DNA from: Firmicutes bacterium UBA5486
GTDB taxonomy: Bacteria; Bacillota; UBA4882; UBA10575
Direction of reading: 5' to 3'
NCBI GenBank assembly: GCA_002427045.1
Contig: DIPO01000006.1
Location: forward strand, 5,700-53,649
Length of the DNA stretch: 47,950 bases
The translations under genes and the position numbers were made by a program. The notes under the pieces were generated by a model. It ran no database searches, was not told where the DNA came from, and saw nothing but the letters and a program-made list of their open reading frames with translations. This document shows, in pieces, positions 8,154 through 16,243 of this stretch (positions are counted from its first letter, which is position 1; each line of letters starts with the position of its first letter).

Positions 8154-9569
8154 ATGATGAAGAAGATTAAAGTAAACAAGTTAATCTGCTTTTCTTTATT
8201 TTGCTGCTTGCTCTTTTTATCTACGGCGAATGTTCATGCTGAGGAAGAAATAACTTTGGAAGAGGCGATTGCCTGGGGATTAGATCAAAGTTATTCATTA
8301 TCAGAGTATAAGGATCATCTTGAGCAAATTGAAAGAAAGCTGACTAAGATAAAAGCAAGTCTTAATTGGCAAGCTGATCTTACCGGCAATCTTGCTGCTG
8401 ATAATCAGGGGGGTAGTCCGGTGATGGTTACTCCTGAGCAGGAAAGTGCAGAGCTGGAGGTTGGTTTACAGGGTAGCAAAGTTTATTTATGGGGGATGTC
8501 AATCGGGCCAAAGCTGTCATTAAAAAAGAAGTTATCCGGGGAAAAAACTGATCCGGAAACAGAGTTTTCTTTCAATCTTACGCAGAAGCTTTATCCTTGG
8601 GCTCCATCTACTGAAAAACAAGAATATTATACTACTCTTCATTCCTTGAAAAAAGCTCAGGATAACCTCGAATGGCAGGTGGAGAGTAAAAAAATTGACT
8701 GGTTGGAAGGATACTTTAATCTTTTGCATTTACAAGAACAGGTTAAAGTAGCAGAAGAACAATATCGATTAGTAAAGAATGATTTTAACCTAGCTTTACA
8801 GCGGGAGAAGATTGGTGAAGCCGGGAAACAACAGGTGTTGGCGGAACAGGTGAAGCTAAAACAGGCAGAATATAATCTGAAACAAGTGAAGAACAGCTTT
8901 ATAGAAGAAGAAGCTAAATGGTATTTAGAATTAGGGTTGCCGGCAGGGAAAAAAGTACAATTGCAAGAGGAAAATATCTATTTTCAGCAGATTAAAGAAG
9001 AATTAGAAACGTTTGTTACTGATTGGAATGATGCTGACCAGTTAATGATGATGGTAACTCAAAATCATTATCAATTAGCGGCCAATCAGTTAGATCAGGA
9101 AGAGCTCCGTCAAAAATGGGAATGGAAGCGAGTGGAAAGAAAACCGGAAGTGACAACCGGGGGTACATATAATTATCCGGATCAACAATGGAAGCTCAAT
9201 CTTAATGTTAATTATAAGTTTTTGGACGGAGGGGCGAAGAAACTTGAGGATCAAGATTACCAGGCTCAACTTAGTTCTTTGGAGCGTGAGCATGAGAATC
9301 TGATTGGGAGTTTAGAGATCCAATTAAAGAAACTTCTTAGCCAAGTAGAGCTGGCTGATTTACAGGTGGAAGAGAAGGATATACAGTATCAAAAAGCGTT
9401 TCTAGAAAAAGAGGTGTACCGGAAACAACTGGAAGAAGGTTTGATAACGGAAAAAGACTGGGAAGAGAAATCTTTAGCATATAAGACTGCAGAAATTAAT
9501 ATTAAAAATGCCAGGAATAAGGTTTTTCTTAGTCGGCTCCGGGTGTTACATTTTATCGGAATGATTTAA
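8154..9569 (+). CDS. TolC-family outer-membrane efflux channel protein
   Basis: This 471-residue protein has a signal peptide (about 1-27, cleaved after VHA) and the normal two-repeat TolC layout. The first repeat opens with ITLEEAIAWGLDQSYSLSEY and the second begins near ADQLMMMVTQNHYQLAANQL. Unlike its neighbour it keeps strand-rich sections: about residues 68-165 (alternating polar and hydrophobic segments such as SAELEVGLQGSKVYLWG) and about 325-365 (EVTTGGTYNYPDQQWKLNLN, then VNYKFLDGG). In known systems three copies form the duct across the outer membrane. ATG at 8154 is chosen because GGAGGTG lies just upstream. It is followed by the MacA-like adaptor gene, so it probably serves this pump. 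Confidence 0.85.
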   Translation: MMKKIKVNKLICFSLFCCLLFLSTANVHAEEEITLEEAIAWGLDQSYSLSEYKDHLEQIERKLTKIKASLNWQADLTGNLAADNQGGSPVMVTPEQESAELEVGLQGSKVYLWGMSIGPKLSLKKKLSGEKTDPETEFSFNLTQKLYPWAPSTEKQEYYTTLHSLKKAQDNLEWQVESKKIDWLEGYFNLLHLQEQVKVAEEQYRLVKNDFNLALQREKIGEAGKQQVLAEQVKLKQAEYNLKQVKNSFIEEEAKWYLELGLPAGKKVQLQEENIYFQQIKEELETFVTDWNDADQLMMMVTQNHYQLAANQLDQEELRQKWEWKRVERKPEVTTGGTYNYPDQQWKLNLNVNYKFLDGGAKKLEDQDYQAQLSSLEREHENLIGSLEIQLKKLLSQVELADLQVEEKDIQYQKAFLEKEVYRKQLEEGLITEKDWEEKSLAYKTAEINIKNARNKVFLSRLRVLHFIGMI

Positions 9570-9628
9570 ATGAGGGAAAATCTTAGCCTTAACTCTAAAA
9601 AGAGGTAAACTGATTGGGGGCTTTGTTA

Positions 9629-10684
9629 ATGAAGAAGAAGCGAATGAAGATTATGATGATAATCATGATCATGATTATTGTAGCTGGTTTATTAGTCTGG
9701 AGAATTCGGAAAACGGATACTACTGAAGGTAAACAATTAAGTAAAGGAGTTTTACCAAGGATGGTGGTGGCTGTAGAAAAAGGGAGTATCCAAAAGACCA
9801 TCTCAGGAAGTGGTTATTTATCACCGCAGCAAAGTAAAGAGTTGTATTTTAGTGTTAGTGGTAAAGTAAAAACAGATCACCTGGTTGAGGGGAAGACTGT
9901 AAAGAAGGGTGAGATCTTAGTTGAACTTGATGATACTAAACAAGAATTAGATTATCTCAAGGCTAAGAAAGCCTATGACTTATCTGTTATCAACGGCTTA
10001 GCAACGGAGATTAAAGAGACGGAGTTGAATTTAAGGCTTGCCAAGGAGAATCTGGAAGCTACAACTTTAAGAGCACCCTTTGATGGTATTATTACTCAGG
10101 ATTTAGTTGATGTTGGGGATTATGTAGGGATTAATGAACAAAATGCCGTAGGCACGATTATTGCTGATGGTCCCTATGAGATTGAAGTTAATATCAGCGA
10201 GACTGAAAGTCCGTTAGTAGCGATTGGACAGGATGTAAGGGTTACAGTTGAAGCTTTACCTGGAAAGGAGTTTCAGGGCCGGGTCAAAGAGATTGCGCTT
10301 CAAGCTACTAATAATAATGGTATAGTAACTTTACCTGTGAAGATTATTCTTACAGAACAAACAGAAATGCTAAAACCAGCGTTTTCTGCAGATGTAGAGA
10401 TTATTGTGGATGAAGTAAAGGATCAGGTGCTAGTGCCGATTGCCGCTATAATTAATAATCGTGGGCAAGAACAGGTGATGAAAATAGTGGATAATAAACC
10501 TGTACCTACTCCGGTAAAGACTGGATTAAGTAATGGTTTTAATGTCGCCATCCTTGAGGGCATTCAGCCGGGGGATGAAATCCTTATTAATGCCCATCAA
10601 TTTTCTAGTGGAAAGACAGAAACTAATTCACAACCTTCAGCAGGATCGAGGCCGGGGCCGGGAATTATGATTAGAGGTCGATAA
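9629..10684 (+). CDS. MacA/HlyD-family periplasmic adaptor (membrane fusion protein)
   Basis: This 351-residue protein is anchored by an N-terminal membrane segment (about residues 7-24, rich in Ile and Met). It has a lipoyl-like half motif SGSGYLSPQQSKELYFSVSG followed by VKTDHLVEGKTVKKGEILVE, a short helical hairpin, the second lipoyl half LRAPFDGIITQDLVDVGDYV, a beta-barrel domain and a membrane-proximal domain. In MacAB pumps this protein links the inner-membrane ABC transporter to TolC. The hairpin is short, fewer than 60 residues. It lies directly upstream of the ATPase gene with a two-base gap. The start is uncertain: ATG 9629 follows GGGGG, while an in-frame TTG at 9614 follows AGAGGT and would add five residues. 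Confidence 0.9.
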   Translation: MKKKRMKIMMIIMIMIIVAGLLVWRIRKTDTTEGKQLSKGVLPRMVVAVEKGSIQKTISGSGYLSPQQSKELYFSVSGKVKTDHLVEGKTVKKGEILVELDDTKQELDYLKAKKAYDLSVINGLATEIKETELNLRLAKENLEATTLRAPFDGIITQDLVDVGDYVGINEQNAVGTIIADGPYEIEVNISETESPLVAIGQDVRVTVEALPGKEFQGRVKEIALQATNNNGIVTLPVKIILTEQTEMLKPAFSADVEIIVDEVKDQVLVPIAAIINNRGQEQVMKIVDNKPVPTPVKTGLSNGFNVAILEGIQPGDEILINAHQFSSGKTETNSQPSAGSRPGPGIMIRGR

Positions 10685-10686
10685 GA

Positions 10687-11370
10687 ATGTTAATTAAAAT
10701 AAATAATCTCAAAAAAACTTATAAAATGGGAGAAGTTAATGTAGAAGCTTTGGGAGGGGTTTCCTTCCAAATCGAAGAGCAAGAGTTTGTCGCCATTATA
10801 GGCCCTTCCGGTTCGGGAAAATCTACACTAATGCACATTTTGGGTTGCCTGGATCAACCTACTGCTGGAAATTACTTTTTGGATAATGAGGATGTCAGTA
10901 GGGTCTCAGATGATAAACTGGCGGAGATCAGAAATAAAAAGATTGGCTTTGTATTTCAACAGTTTAATCTATTACCCAAAGCTACTATCTTGCAGAATGT
11001 TTCTGTTCCTCTGATTTATGCCGGAGTACGAGGCAGAAGAAAACAACAACATTTGGCTGAGAAGGCTTTGCAGATGGTTGGCTTAGGTGACCGGATGAAT
11101 CACCGCCCCAATGAGGTTTCCGGTGGCCAAAGACAAAGGGTAGCAATTGCCCGGGCTCTAATCAATAATCCTTCTTTAATCCTTGCTGATGAGCCTACTG
11201 GGAATCTGGATTCTAAGACGGGAAAGGAGATTATGAAGATCTTTCATCAGCTGAATAAAGAGGGGCATACCATTATTATGGTAACTCATAATCAAGAAAT
11301 AGCAAATCAAGCTCAACGTGTGATTCAGATCCGGGATGGCTTGATCCAAAGGGATGAGGTGATTGCATGA
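10687..11370 (+). CDS. MacB-type ABC transporter ATP-binding subunit
   Basis: This 227-residue ATPase belongs to the MacB/LolD/FtsE group. The Walker A motif GPSGSGKST is near residue 40, the Q-loop is in VFQQFNLL, the signature motif reads VSGGQRQRVAIARAL, Walker B is LILADEPTGNLDS, and the switch His lies in IIMVTHNQE. The PTGNLD sequence is characteristic of this group. Its stop overlaps the start of the permease gene by four bases (ATGA), so the two are translationally coupled. It powers the membrane-embedded partner rather than spanning the membrane itself. Confidence 0.95.
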   Translation: MLIKINNLKKTYKMGEVNVEALGGVSFQIEEQEFVAIIGPSGSGKSTLMHILGCLDQPTAGNYFLDNEDVSRVSDDKLAEIRNKKIGFVFQQFNLLPKATILQNVSVPLIYAGVRGRRKQQHLAEKALQMVGLGDRMNHRPNEVSGGQRQRVAIARALINNPSLILADEPTGNLDSKTGKEIMKIFHQLNKEGHTIIMVTHNQEIANQAQRVIQIRDGLIQRDEVIA

Positions 11371-12578
11371 TTCTTGAAATTCTAAGGATGTCGCTTGACA
11401 GCTTAACAGCTAATAAGTTACGTTCTTTCCTGTCGATGTTGGGGATTATTATTGGCGTAGGGGCAGTGATTGCCATTGTTTCTGTTGGATCTGGTGCCCA
11501 ATCCCAAGTGACGAGCCAGATCTCTCAACTTGGGTCAAATATTATTAATATTGGACCGGGAATCAGCCGGGGCAGAAGTGGAAGGATCAGTTTTTCGGCA
11601 ACTGATGTTTTCACAATGGAACTGGCTGAGCAGTTGATGAGAAATTGCCCTTCGCTGAAAAATATTATCCCTAGTGTACAGGCCTCCGGGTTATTAATCG
11701 CTAGTAATACGAATTATCAGACTAGTATTATCGGAGTTACCCCTTCGTATCAGGAGATTTACGAATATTATCCGGCTGTTGGACAGTTTGTAACCACGGA
11801 TCATGAAGAAAATGCTAGTAATGTAATTGTTTTAGGAGCAGGTTTAGCTGAAGAGCTTTTTCCCGGGGAAAATCCCTTAGGTGCAAAGGTTAAATTATTT
11901 ATCAGGAACCGGAATCTGCTCTTTACAGTTATTGGAGTAATGGAGGAAAAAGGGACAGGAGCGATGGGGAATCTGGAAAACCAGGCTTTTATTCCTGCTT
12001 CTGTTATTTTAAAAAAGATCAATAATCGAAAATATGTAAATGGTTATACAGCACAGGCCTTATCTTCTGAAACGGCTAAAACAGCAGTGGGCGAAATTGA
12101 ATATTTTCTTACCCGTTATTTGACGGATACCAATAAGTTTAGGATTACAAGCCAGGAGCAGATCTTAGAGACGATTAACCAGGTTACTGGTACATTAAGC
12201 CTAATGCTAGGTGGAATCGCCGGAATATCCCTTCTGGTTGGGGGAATTGGGATTATGAATATTATGTTGGTGTCAGTTACGGAAAGAACACGGGAGATTG
12301 GGATTAGAAAAGCACTTGGTGCGAAGAGAAAACATATTCTTAGCCAGTTTCTGATTGAATCATTAGCAATGAGTGGTTTTGGTGGGCTAATCGGGATTGG
12401 CCTTGGTTGGGTAGGGGCGGTGGGAGTAGCTAAGATTGGTGGTTGGCCTCTGGTTGTTACTCATACCTCAGTTGTTGTTGCTTTTTCCTTCTCTTTATTG
12501 GTGGGCTTATTCTTTGGGATCTATCCGGCACGTAAAGCTGCCAGGCTCGATCCTGTGATCGCCTTAAGTTACGAATAA
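11367..12578 (+). CDS. MacB-type ABC transporter permease (FtsX-like)
   Basis: This 403-residue inner-membrane subunit has one N-terminal membrane helix (about 20-42, starting with the family motif LRSFLSMLGIIIGVGAVIAI), a large MacB periplasmic core (about 50-270), and three C-terminal helices in an FtsX-type domain carrying GGIGIMNIMLVSVTERTREI and GIRKALGAKRKHILSQFLIE. Typical substrates of MacB-like pumps are macrolides, peptides, lipopeptides or haem precursors; the sequence does not say which. It ends the operon begun at 7100, and a strong terminator follows at 12678. Confidence 0.95.
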   Translation: MILEILRMSLDSLTANKLRSFLSMLGIIIGVGAVIAIVSVGSGAQSQVTSQISQLGSNIINIGPGISRGRSGRISFSATDVFTMELAEQLMRNCPSLKNIIPSVQASGLLIASNTNYQTSIIGVTPSYQEIYEYYPAVGQFVTTDHEENASNVIVLGAGLAEELFPGENPLGAKVKLFIRNRNLLFTVIGVMEEKGTGAMGNLENQAFIPASVILKKINNRKYVNGYTAQALSSETAKTAVGEIEYFLTRYLTDTNKFRITSQEQILETINQVTGTLSLMLGGIAGISLLVGGIGIMNIMLVSVTERTREIGIRKALGAKRKHILSQFLIESLAMSGFGGLIGIGLGWVGAVGVAKIGGWPLVVTHTSVVVAFSFSLLVGLFFGIYPARKAARLDPVIALSYE

Positions 12579-12677
12579 TGAAATTGTCTTATAGTTGGGG
12601 AACTGATGTTGTGACAAAAGAAAATGCGAGTGGTTTTTATTGTTTAATAAATACTGCTTATTACAATTAATGATAAA

Positions 12678-12709
12678 AGAGGCTATCTCTAAACCTTGAG
12701 ATAACCTCT
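12678..12709 (+). terminator. Terminator of the efflux operon
   Basis: AGAGGCTATCTC (12678-12689) and GAGATAACCTCT (12698-12709) form a 12-base stem with one C/A mismatch and an eight-base loop. The T-tract after it is short (TTAATTTAT), so termination may be partial. Confidence 0.7.
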
Positions 12710-12820
12710 TAATTTATCTAATAGATATATGCAGATAAAGTAGGCCTAAGGTATTTATGGGTTTTTTATTTAAATTGGTAATAACTATATTAAAAAAATT
12801 TTGCAAGCCTTAATACTTTC

Positions 12821-12849
12821 TTGTAATAAGGGTGAAATAATAATATAAT
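12821..12849 (+). promoter_or_regulatory. Promoter of the YheO-like regulator gene
   Basis: TTGTAA (12821-12826) and TATAAT (12844-12849) are 17 bases apart. Transcription should start near 12856, which places the repeat element 12859-12948 at the very 5' end of the mRNA. Confidence 0.7.
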
Positions 12850-12858
12850 TTACATGAG

Positions 12859-12948
12859 TGAATTGTATAATCACCTTAAGACTCTATTTAACCATAATAA
12901 AGTGATTAATAAGTGGTTAAATCTTAAATTAAGCAATTATGCAATTCT
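12859..12948 (-). repeat. 90-bp repeat-family copy forming the 5' UTR of the regulator gene
   Basis: The left end TGAATTGTATAATCA and right end AATTATGCAATTCT (12935-12948) are inverted relative to each other. Read in reverse complement it gives AGAATTGCATAATT, later AAGATTTAACCAC, matching the copies at 1295, 15856 and 25412. It lies between the predicted transcription start and the ribosome binding site, and could fold in the leader RNA. Confidence 0.75.
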
Positions 12949-12976
12949 TTGTAAAATATCATTGGTGGTGGAGAAA

Positions 12977-13651
12977 ATGCATCCGATATTAAAAAAATAC
13001 ATACCGATTATGGAGTTAATTGGTAATACTTTCGGCAAAAACTGTGAAGTAGTATTACACGATTTTAGTGATCCCCAGCACTCTATTGTAAATATTATTA
13101 ATGGAAATGTTACTGGAAGAAAGATCGGCGATTCAATAACTGATCTGGCTTTAGAGGCTTGGCGGAGGGATGGCTTTGGTGCGAACAAAGAGAGAATGCT
13201 TTTAAATTATCAATCTAAATCGAAAGATGGTAAAGTCTTAAAATCTTCTACCTTGTTTATTGAAGAAGAAAAAGGGAATATCATTGGTTGTTTATGTATT
13301 AACTATGACCTTACTGAAGGGATAATGTTAAGCAACTTTTTTAATGATTTATGTCAAACCGAATCTTTGACAATGGAAAGAGAAGATACTTCGGAAACTT
13401 TTGTTGAAGATATTAATGAAGTATTAGATTACCTTGTTGATAAAGCTATTTCAGAAGTAGGAAGGCCTGTTGCTTTAATGAGTAAAGAGGAAAAAGTGCG
13501 GACCGTCAGTCTGATTGATGAGAAAGGAGGATTTTTAATCAAAGGAGCAATTGATAAAGTTGCTAAGAGTCTCAATGTTTCTAGATATACGATTTACAAT
13601 TATCTAGAAGAAGCAAAAGCGATGAGAGAGGAAGGACTTAATTTAATATAA
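12977..13651 (+). CDS. YheO/DauR-like transcriptional regulator (PAS-like domain plus HTH)
   Basis: This 224-residue DNA-binding protein has a YheO-type PAS-like domain (about residues 1-115, with LIGNTFGKNCEVVLHDF and a central NGNVTGRKIGDSITDLAL) and a C-terminal helix-turn-helix (about 175-215) reading GAIDKVAKSLNVSRYTIYNY. Relatives include DauR, which controls D-arginine catabolism genes, so it is a candidate ligand-responsive regulator of the ridA-dpaL-transporter genes downstream. ATG 12977 is chosen because GGTGGTGGAG precedes it and homology begins there. A longer in-frame ORF from 12854 merely reads through the repeat element in the leader. Confidence 0.88.
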   Translation: MHPILKKYIPIMELIGNTFGKNCEVVLHDFSDPQHSIVNIINGNVTGRKIGDSITDLALEAWRRDGFGANKERMLLNYQSKSKDGKVLKSSTLFIEEEKGNIIGCLCINYDLTEGIMLSNFFNDLCQTESLTMEREDTSETFVEDINEVLDYLVDKAISEVGRPVALMSKEEKVRTVSLIDEKGGFLIKGAIDKVAKSLNVSRYTIYNYLEEAKAMREEGLNLI

Positions 13652-13793
13652 TATCTCTCCAGCCTAGATGGGAACAGTAAATTTGAAGTTTCCGACCTAG
13701 CTATAAAGAACTTAGTTTTTAATAAAAAATACCAAAAAACAGGTAATTATCTCCTATTTACTTTAAAACATATAAAATATACAATACCTTTAC

Positions 13794-13837
13794 AAAGTAG
13801 TTACTCACGCTGGCTACCGCCCGTGCAAATGAAATGA
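13794..13837 (+). repeat. Left arm of a 44-bp inverted repeat pair flanking ridA-dpaL-yfcC
   Basis: The core CTCACGCTGGCTACCGCCCG, then TGC, then ATGAAATGA, recurs in inverted orientation at 17724-17767 with about four to five mismatches over 44 bases. A short piece (GCTGGCTACCG) appears again at 19330-19340. It is GC-rich compared with the surrounding AT-rich spacer. Confidence 0.85.
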
Positions 13838-14013
13838 TGAAAGGTATTTTATTTTCGCCAATTTATGAATATCATATTAATAATAACCAATCCAGGGTGT
13901 TTAAGGAAGAACTTAAGAACAGATATAGAGATTAAACTCGGTTTCTTTACACCAATGATTGAAAGGAGCATGGAGATGATAAACGATTTTCCGGTTGATG
14001 CTTCCAATAAGTG
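13838..14013 (+). other. Spacer with two tiny ORF relics
   Basis: An ORF of 32 codons (13837-13935, MKGILFSPIYEYHINN onward) lacks a Shine-Dalgarno and looks like a relic. A 12-codon ORF at 13976-14014 (MINDFPVDASNK) has a good AAAGGAG site seven bases upstream and runs straight into the terminator at 14014-14057. It may be the end of a deleted gene or a leader peptide. No recognisable protein is present in 13652-14188. Confidence 0.35.
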
Positions 14014-14057
14014 AAAAGGGCTTTGTTTTTCTAAAGTAGGAAAGACAAAGCTCTTTT
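14014..14057 (+). terminator. Strong hairpin terminator upstream of ridA
   Basis: AAAAGGGCTTTGT (14014-14026) pairs with ACAAAGCTCTTTT (14045-14057) with a single mismatch. It isolates the ridA promoter at 14110 from upstream transcription. Confidence 0.75.
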
Positions 14058-14109
14058 ACAATAAAATTAGAAAACAGATTAAAAAAATAATGTAAGGTAT
14101 ATAAAATTA

Positions 14110-14138
14110 TTGTAATAATGTTTCTAAAGTGTTATAAT
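14110..14138 (+). promoter_or_regulatory. Promoter of ridA-dpaL
   Basis: TTGTAA (14110-14115) and TATAAT (14133-14138) are 17 bases apart. The same TTGTAATAA context forms the -35 region of the regulator gene at 12821, so the two promoters may share features. Confidence 0.75.
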
Positions 14139-14188
14139 AAATTTGAATTCAGGGTATAAAAAACTTTTGCATTAAATGAGGTGATTAT

Positions 14189-14572
14189 ATGCTTGAAAAA
14201 GAGGTAATCTCTACTGTACAAGCTCCGGCTGCACTCGGTAGTTACTCACAAGCAATAAAAGTAGGTAACTTACTCTTTGTTTCCGGACAAATGGGACTGG
14301 ATCCGAAAACCGGAAGTTTCACCGGTGCTATCGAGGCCCAAACCAGGATGGCTTTGAATAATATTAAGGAAATTTTGCAAGCAGGAAAATCTTCTTTAGA
14401 AGATGTGGCAAAAGTAAATATTTATCTTAAAAATATTGCTGATTTTGCCAAAGTGAATGCCATTTATAGTGAATTTTTTACTTCGGCCTATCCGGCGCGT
14501 TGTTGCGTAGAAGTTGCTAATTTACCTAAGGATGCTTTGATTGAAATTGAGGCGATTGCGATCTGCGAATAA
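14189..14572 (+). CDS. ridA: RidA family reactive intermediate/imine deaminase
   Basis: This 127-residue YjgF/YER057c/UK114 protein is a likely homotrimer. It shows the family hallmarks APAALGSYSQAIKVGNLLFVSGQ, a QTRMALNNIKEIL helix, VNIYLKNIADFAKVNAIYSEFF, and the active-site stretch PARCCVEVANLPKDALIEIEAIA, with Arg as expected to bind the substrate carboxylate. RidA hydrolyses 2-aminoacrylate and related enamines to ketoacids plus ammonia. The next gene, diaminopropionate ammonia-lyase, releases exactly such an aminoacrylate intermediate, and its start lies 37 bases after the ridA stop. The ATG follows a GAGGTGA site. Confidence 0.95.
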   Translation: MLEKEVISTVQAPAALGSYSQAIKVGNLLFVSGQMGLDPKTGSFTGAIEAQTRMALNNIKEILQAGKSSLEDVAKVNIYLKNIADFAKVNAIYSEFFTSAYPARCCVEVANLPKDALIEIEAIAICE

Positions 14573-14609
14573 AGAGGCTTTATTTAAAAAAGAGAAGAGA
14601 GGGCTGAAA

Positions 14610-15836
14610 ATGCAAGACAAGATCTTATGGGTTTTAAATGAACAAGCGCGAGGCGATTATAAATCTAAAACCTCAATCGATTTTGTTTCACCTGATGAGG
14701 TGAAAAAAGTACGCGGGTTTCATAAGAATTTTGCGGAATACAAGGTTACTCCCTTATGGGATTTGCAAAACCTCGCCGGAGAACTGGGTGTGAGCAAAAT
14801 ATGGGTAAAGGATGAGTCCTACCGTTTTGGGCTTAATGCCTTTAAAGTGTTGGGTGGTTCTTATGCGATTGGTAAATACTTAAGTGAAAAATTAGGAATG
14901 GAGATAAAGGATTTAACTTTTGATCTGCTTAAATCGCCTGAGATTAAAAAGAAACTTGGGGATTTAGTCTTTGTGACTGCTACTGATGGGAACCACGGCA
15001 GAGGGGTAGCCTGGGCTGCTAGGCAATTAGGACAAAAGGCCGTAGTTTTCATGCCTAAAGGTTCAGTAGAGGCTAGAATAGAGAATATAAAAAGAGAAGG
15101 AGCCCAGGTTTTCGTTACGGATTTCAATTATGATGAATCGGTCAGAATGGCGAATGAATATGCACAGCAACACAATGGAATAATGGTTCAGGATACAGCC
15201 TGGGATAATTATGTTAAGATCCCGACTTGGATTATGCAAGGTTATGCCACGATTGCAGATGAAGTAAATGAACAGCTCAAGGGTGAAATGCCAACACACA
15301 TCTTTCTCCAAGCCGGTGTGGGCTCCTTTGCCACTACAATCATTGGCTATTTTGCAAATCTTGGCGGAGAGAATAGGCCTGTTTCGGTAATTGTGGAGCC
15401 TGATAAAGCAGATTGTTTCTATAAATCGGCCAAGATCAATGATGGTCAACCTCATGCTGTTACAGGTGGTTTGGAGACAATTATGGCGGGACTCTCTTGT
15501 GGTGAACCTAATATCATCGCTTGGGATATTGCCAGGGATTATGCAGATGCCTTCTTCTCTTGCCCGGATTATGTTTCTTCAAGGGGGACAAGGATTCTTG
15601 CTAATCCATTAGGTAATGATCCGCGTGTTATCTCCGGCGAATCCGGTTCGGTAGGAGCTGGCCTGATTAGTTTATTGCTTGAGCAGAAAGCATACCAAGA
15701 AGTAGTAAAACTTTTGAAGCTTGATCAGCATTCGAAAATTTTAGTAATTAGTACGGAAGGCGATACGGATCCGGTTCGCTATAGGAAGATTTTGTGGGAT
15801 GGATTTTGGGAACTTCCTGAGGAGGATAGCATTTAA
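14610..15836 (+). CDS. dpaL: Diaminopropionate ammonia-lyase (YgeX-type, PLP enzyme)
   Basis: This 408-residue fold-type II PLP enzyme converts 2,3-diaminopropionate to pyruvate and two ammonia. The cofactor lysine lies in NAFKVLGGSYAIGKYL (about residue 77), the substrate loop in TATDGNHGRGVAWAARQLG, and the phosphate-binding glycine region in GVGSFATTIIGYFA. The closing STEGDTDPVRYRKIL is characteristic of the YgeX group. The ATG at 14610 follows AGAGGG; the longer in-frame ORF from 14541 overlaps the end of ridA. The pairing with ridA and the nearby ygeY- and carbamate-kinase-like genes support this assignment over a generic threonine dehydratase. Confidence 0.93.
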   Translation: MQDKILWVLNEQARGDYKSKTSIDFVSPDEVKKVRGFHKNFAEYKVTPLWDLQNLAGELGVSKIWVKDESYRFGLNAFKVLGGSYAIGKYLSEKLGMEIKDLTFDLLKSPEIKKKLGDLVFVTATDGNHGRGVAWAARQLGQKAVVFMPKGSVEARIENIKREGAQVFVTDFNYDESVRMANEYAQQHNGIMVQDTAWDNYVKIPTWIMQGYATIADEVNEQLKGEMPTHIFLQAGVGSFATTIIGYFANLGGENRPVSVIVEPDKADCFYKSAKINDGQPHAVTGGLETIMAGLSCGEPNIIAWDIARDYADAFFSCPDYVSSRGTRILANPLGNDPRVISGESGSVGAGLISLLLEQKAYQEVVKLLKLDQHSKILVISTEGDTDPVRYRKILWDGFWELPEEDSI

Positions 15837-15855
15837 TACTTTTATTAATCTTTAA

Positions 15856-15963
15856 GGAATTGCATAATTTGTTTGGTTAAGATTCAACCACAATATATTG
15901 ATCGCCTAATATCAAACACTATATATAGTGATTAAATGGGAGTTTCGGTAATTATGCACTTCC
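15856..15963 (+). repeat. 108-bp repeat-family copy downstream of dpaL
   Basis: The ends GGAATTGCATAATT (15856-15869) and AATTATGCACTTCC (15950-15963) are inverted. Inside, GATTCAACCACAATATATTG then ATCGCCTAATATC matches the 1295 copy and the reverse complement of the 25412 copy, giving the best view of the family consensus. The remaining spacer 15964-16243 holds no gene or clear promoter. Confidence 0.9.
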
Positions 15964-16243
15964 CTCATCTTATTAAAATAAATGGCAGACCTCAAAATAA
16001 AACCCTTTGCACTTGTAATTGATCTTTTGTTGCTAGGGTTGAGAAAATACTTTGGAGTTTTATCTAAAAGAATCATTTCCTCTTAAAACTTTAGCTTAGT
16101 ACAGAAGTCGTATTTTTTCCTCAATTGCGCTAAGAAATAAATGAAGTCTGATTAAAATATTAAGTAAAGGGGGAATGGCTAGGGAAACTTATAAAAACTA
16201 CCTTTCTTGCTTGGATAAAATAATAATCGTAGGAGGTAATAAA

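Noticed and set aside
12854..12976. N-terminal extension of the YheO-like regulator
   Set aside because: The 41 extra codons read through the repeat element, and a good ribosome site precedes the internal ATG at 12977.
16021..16160. Possible riboswitch or T-box leader before the transporter gene
   Set aside because: No T-box motif, no conserved riboswitch core and no antiterminator/terminator pair could be seen.
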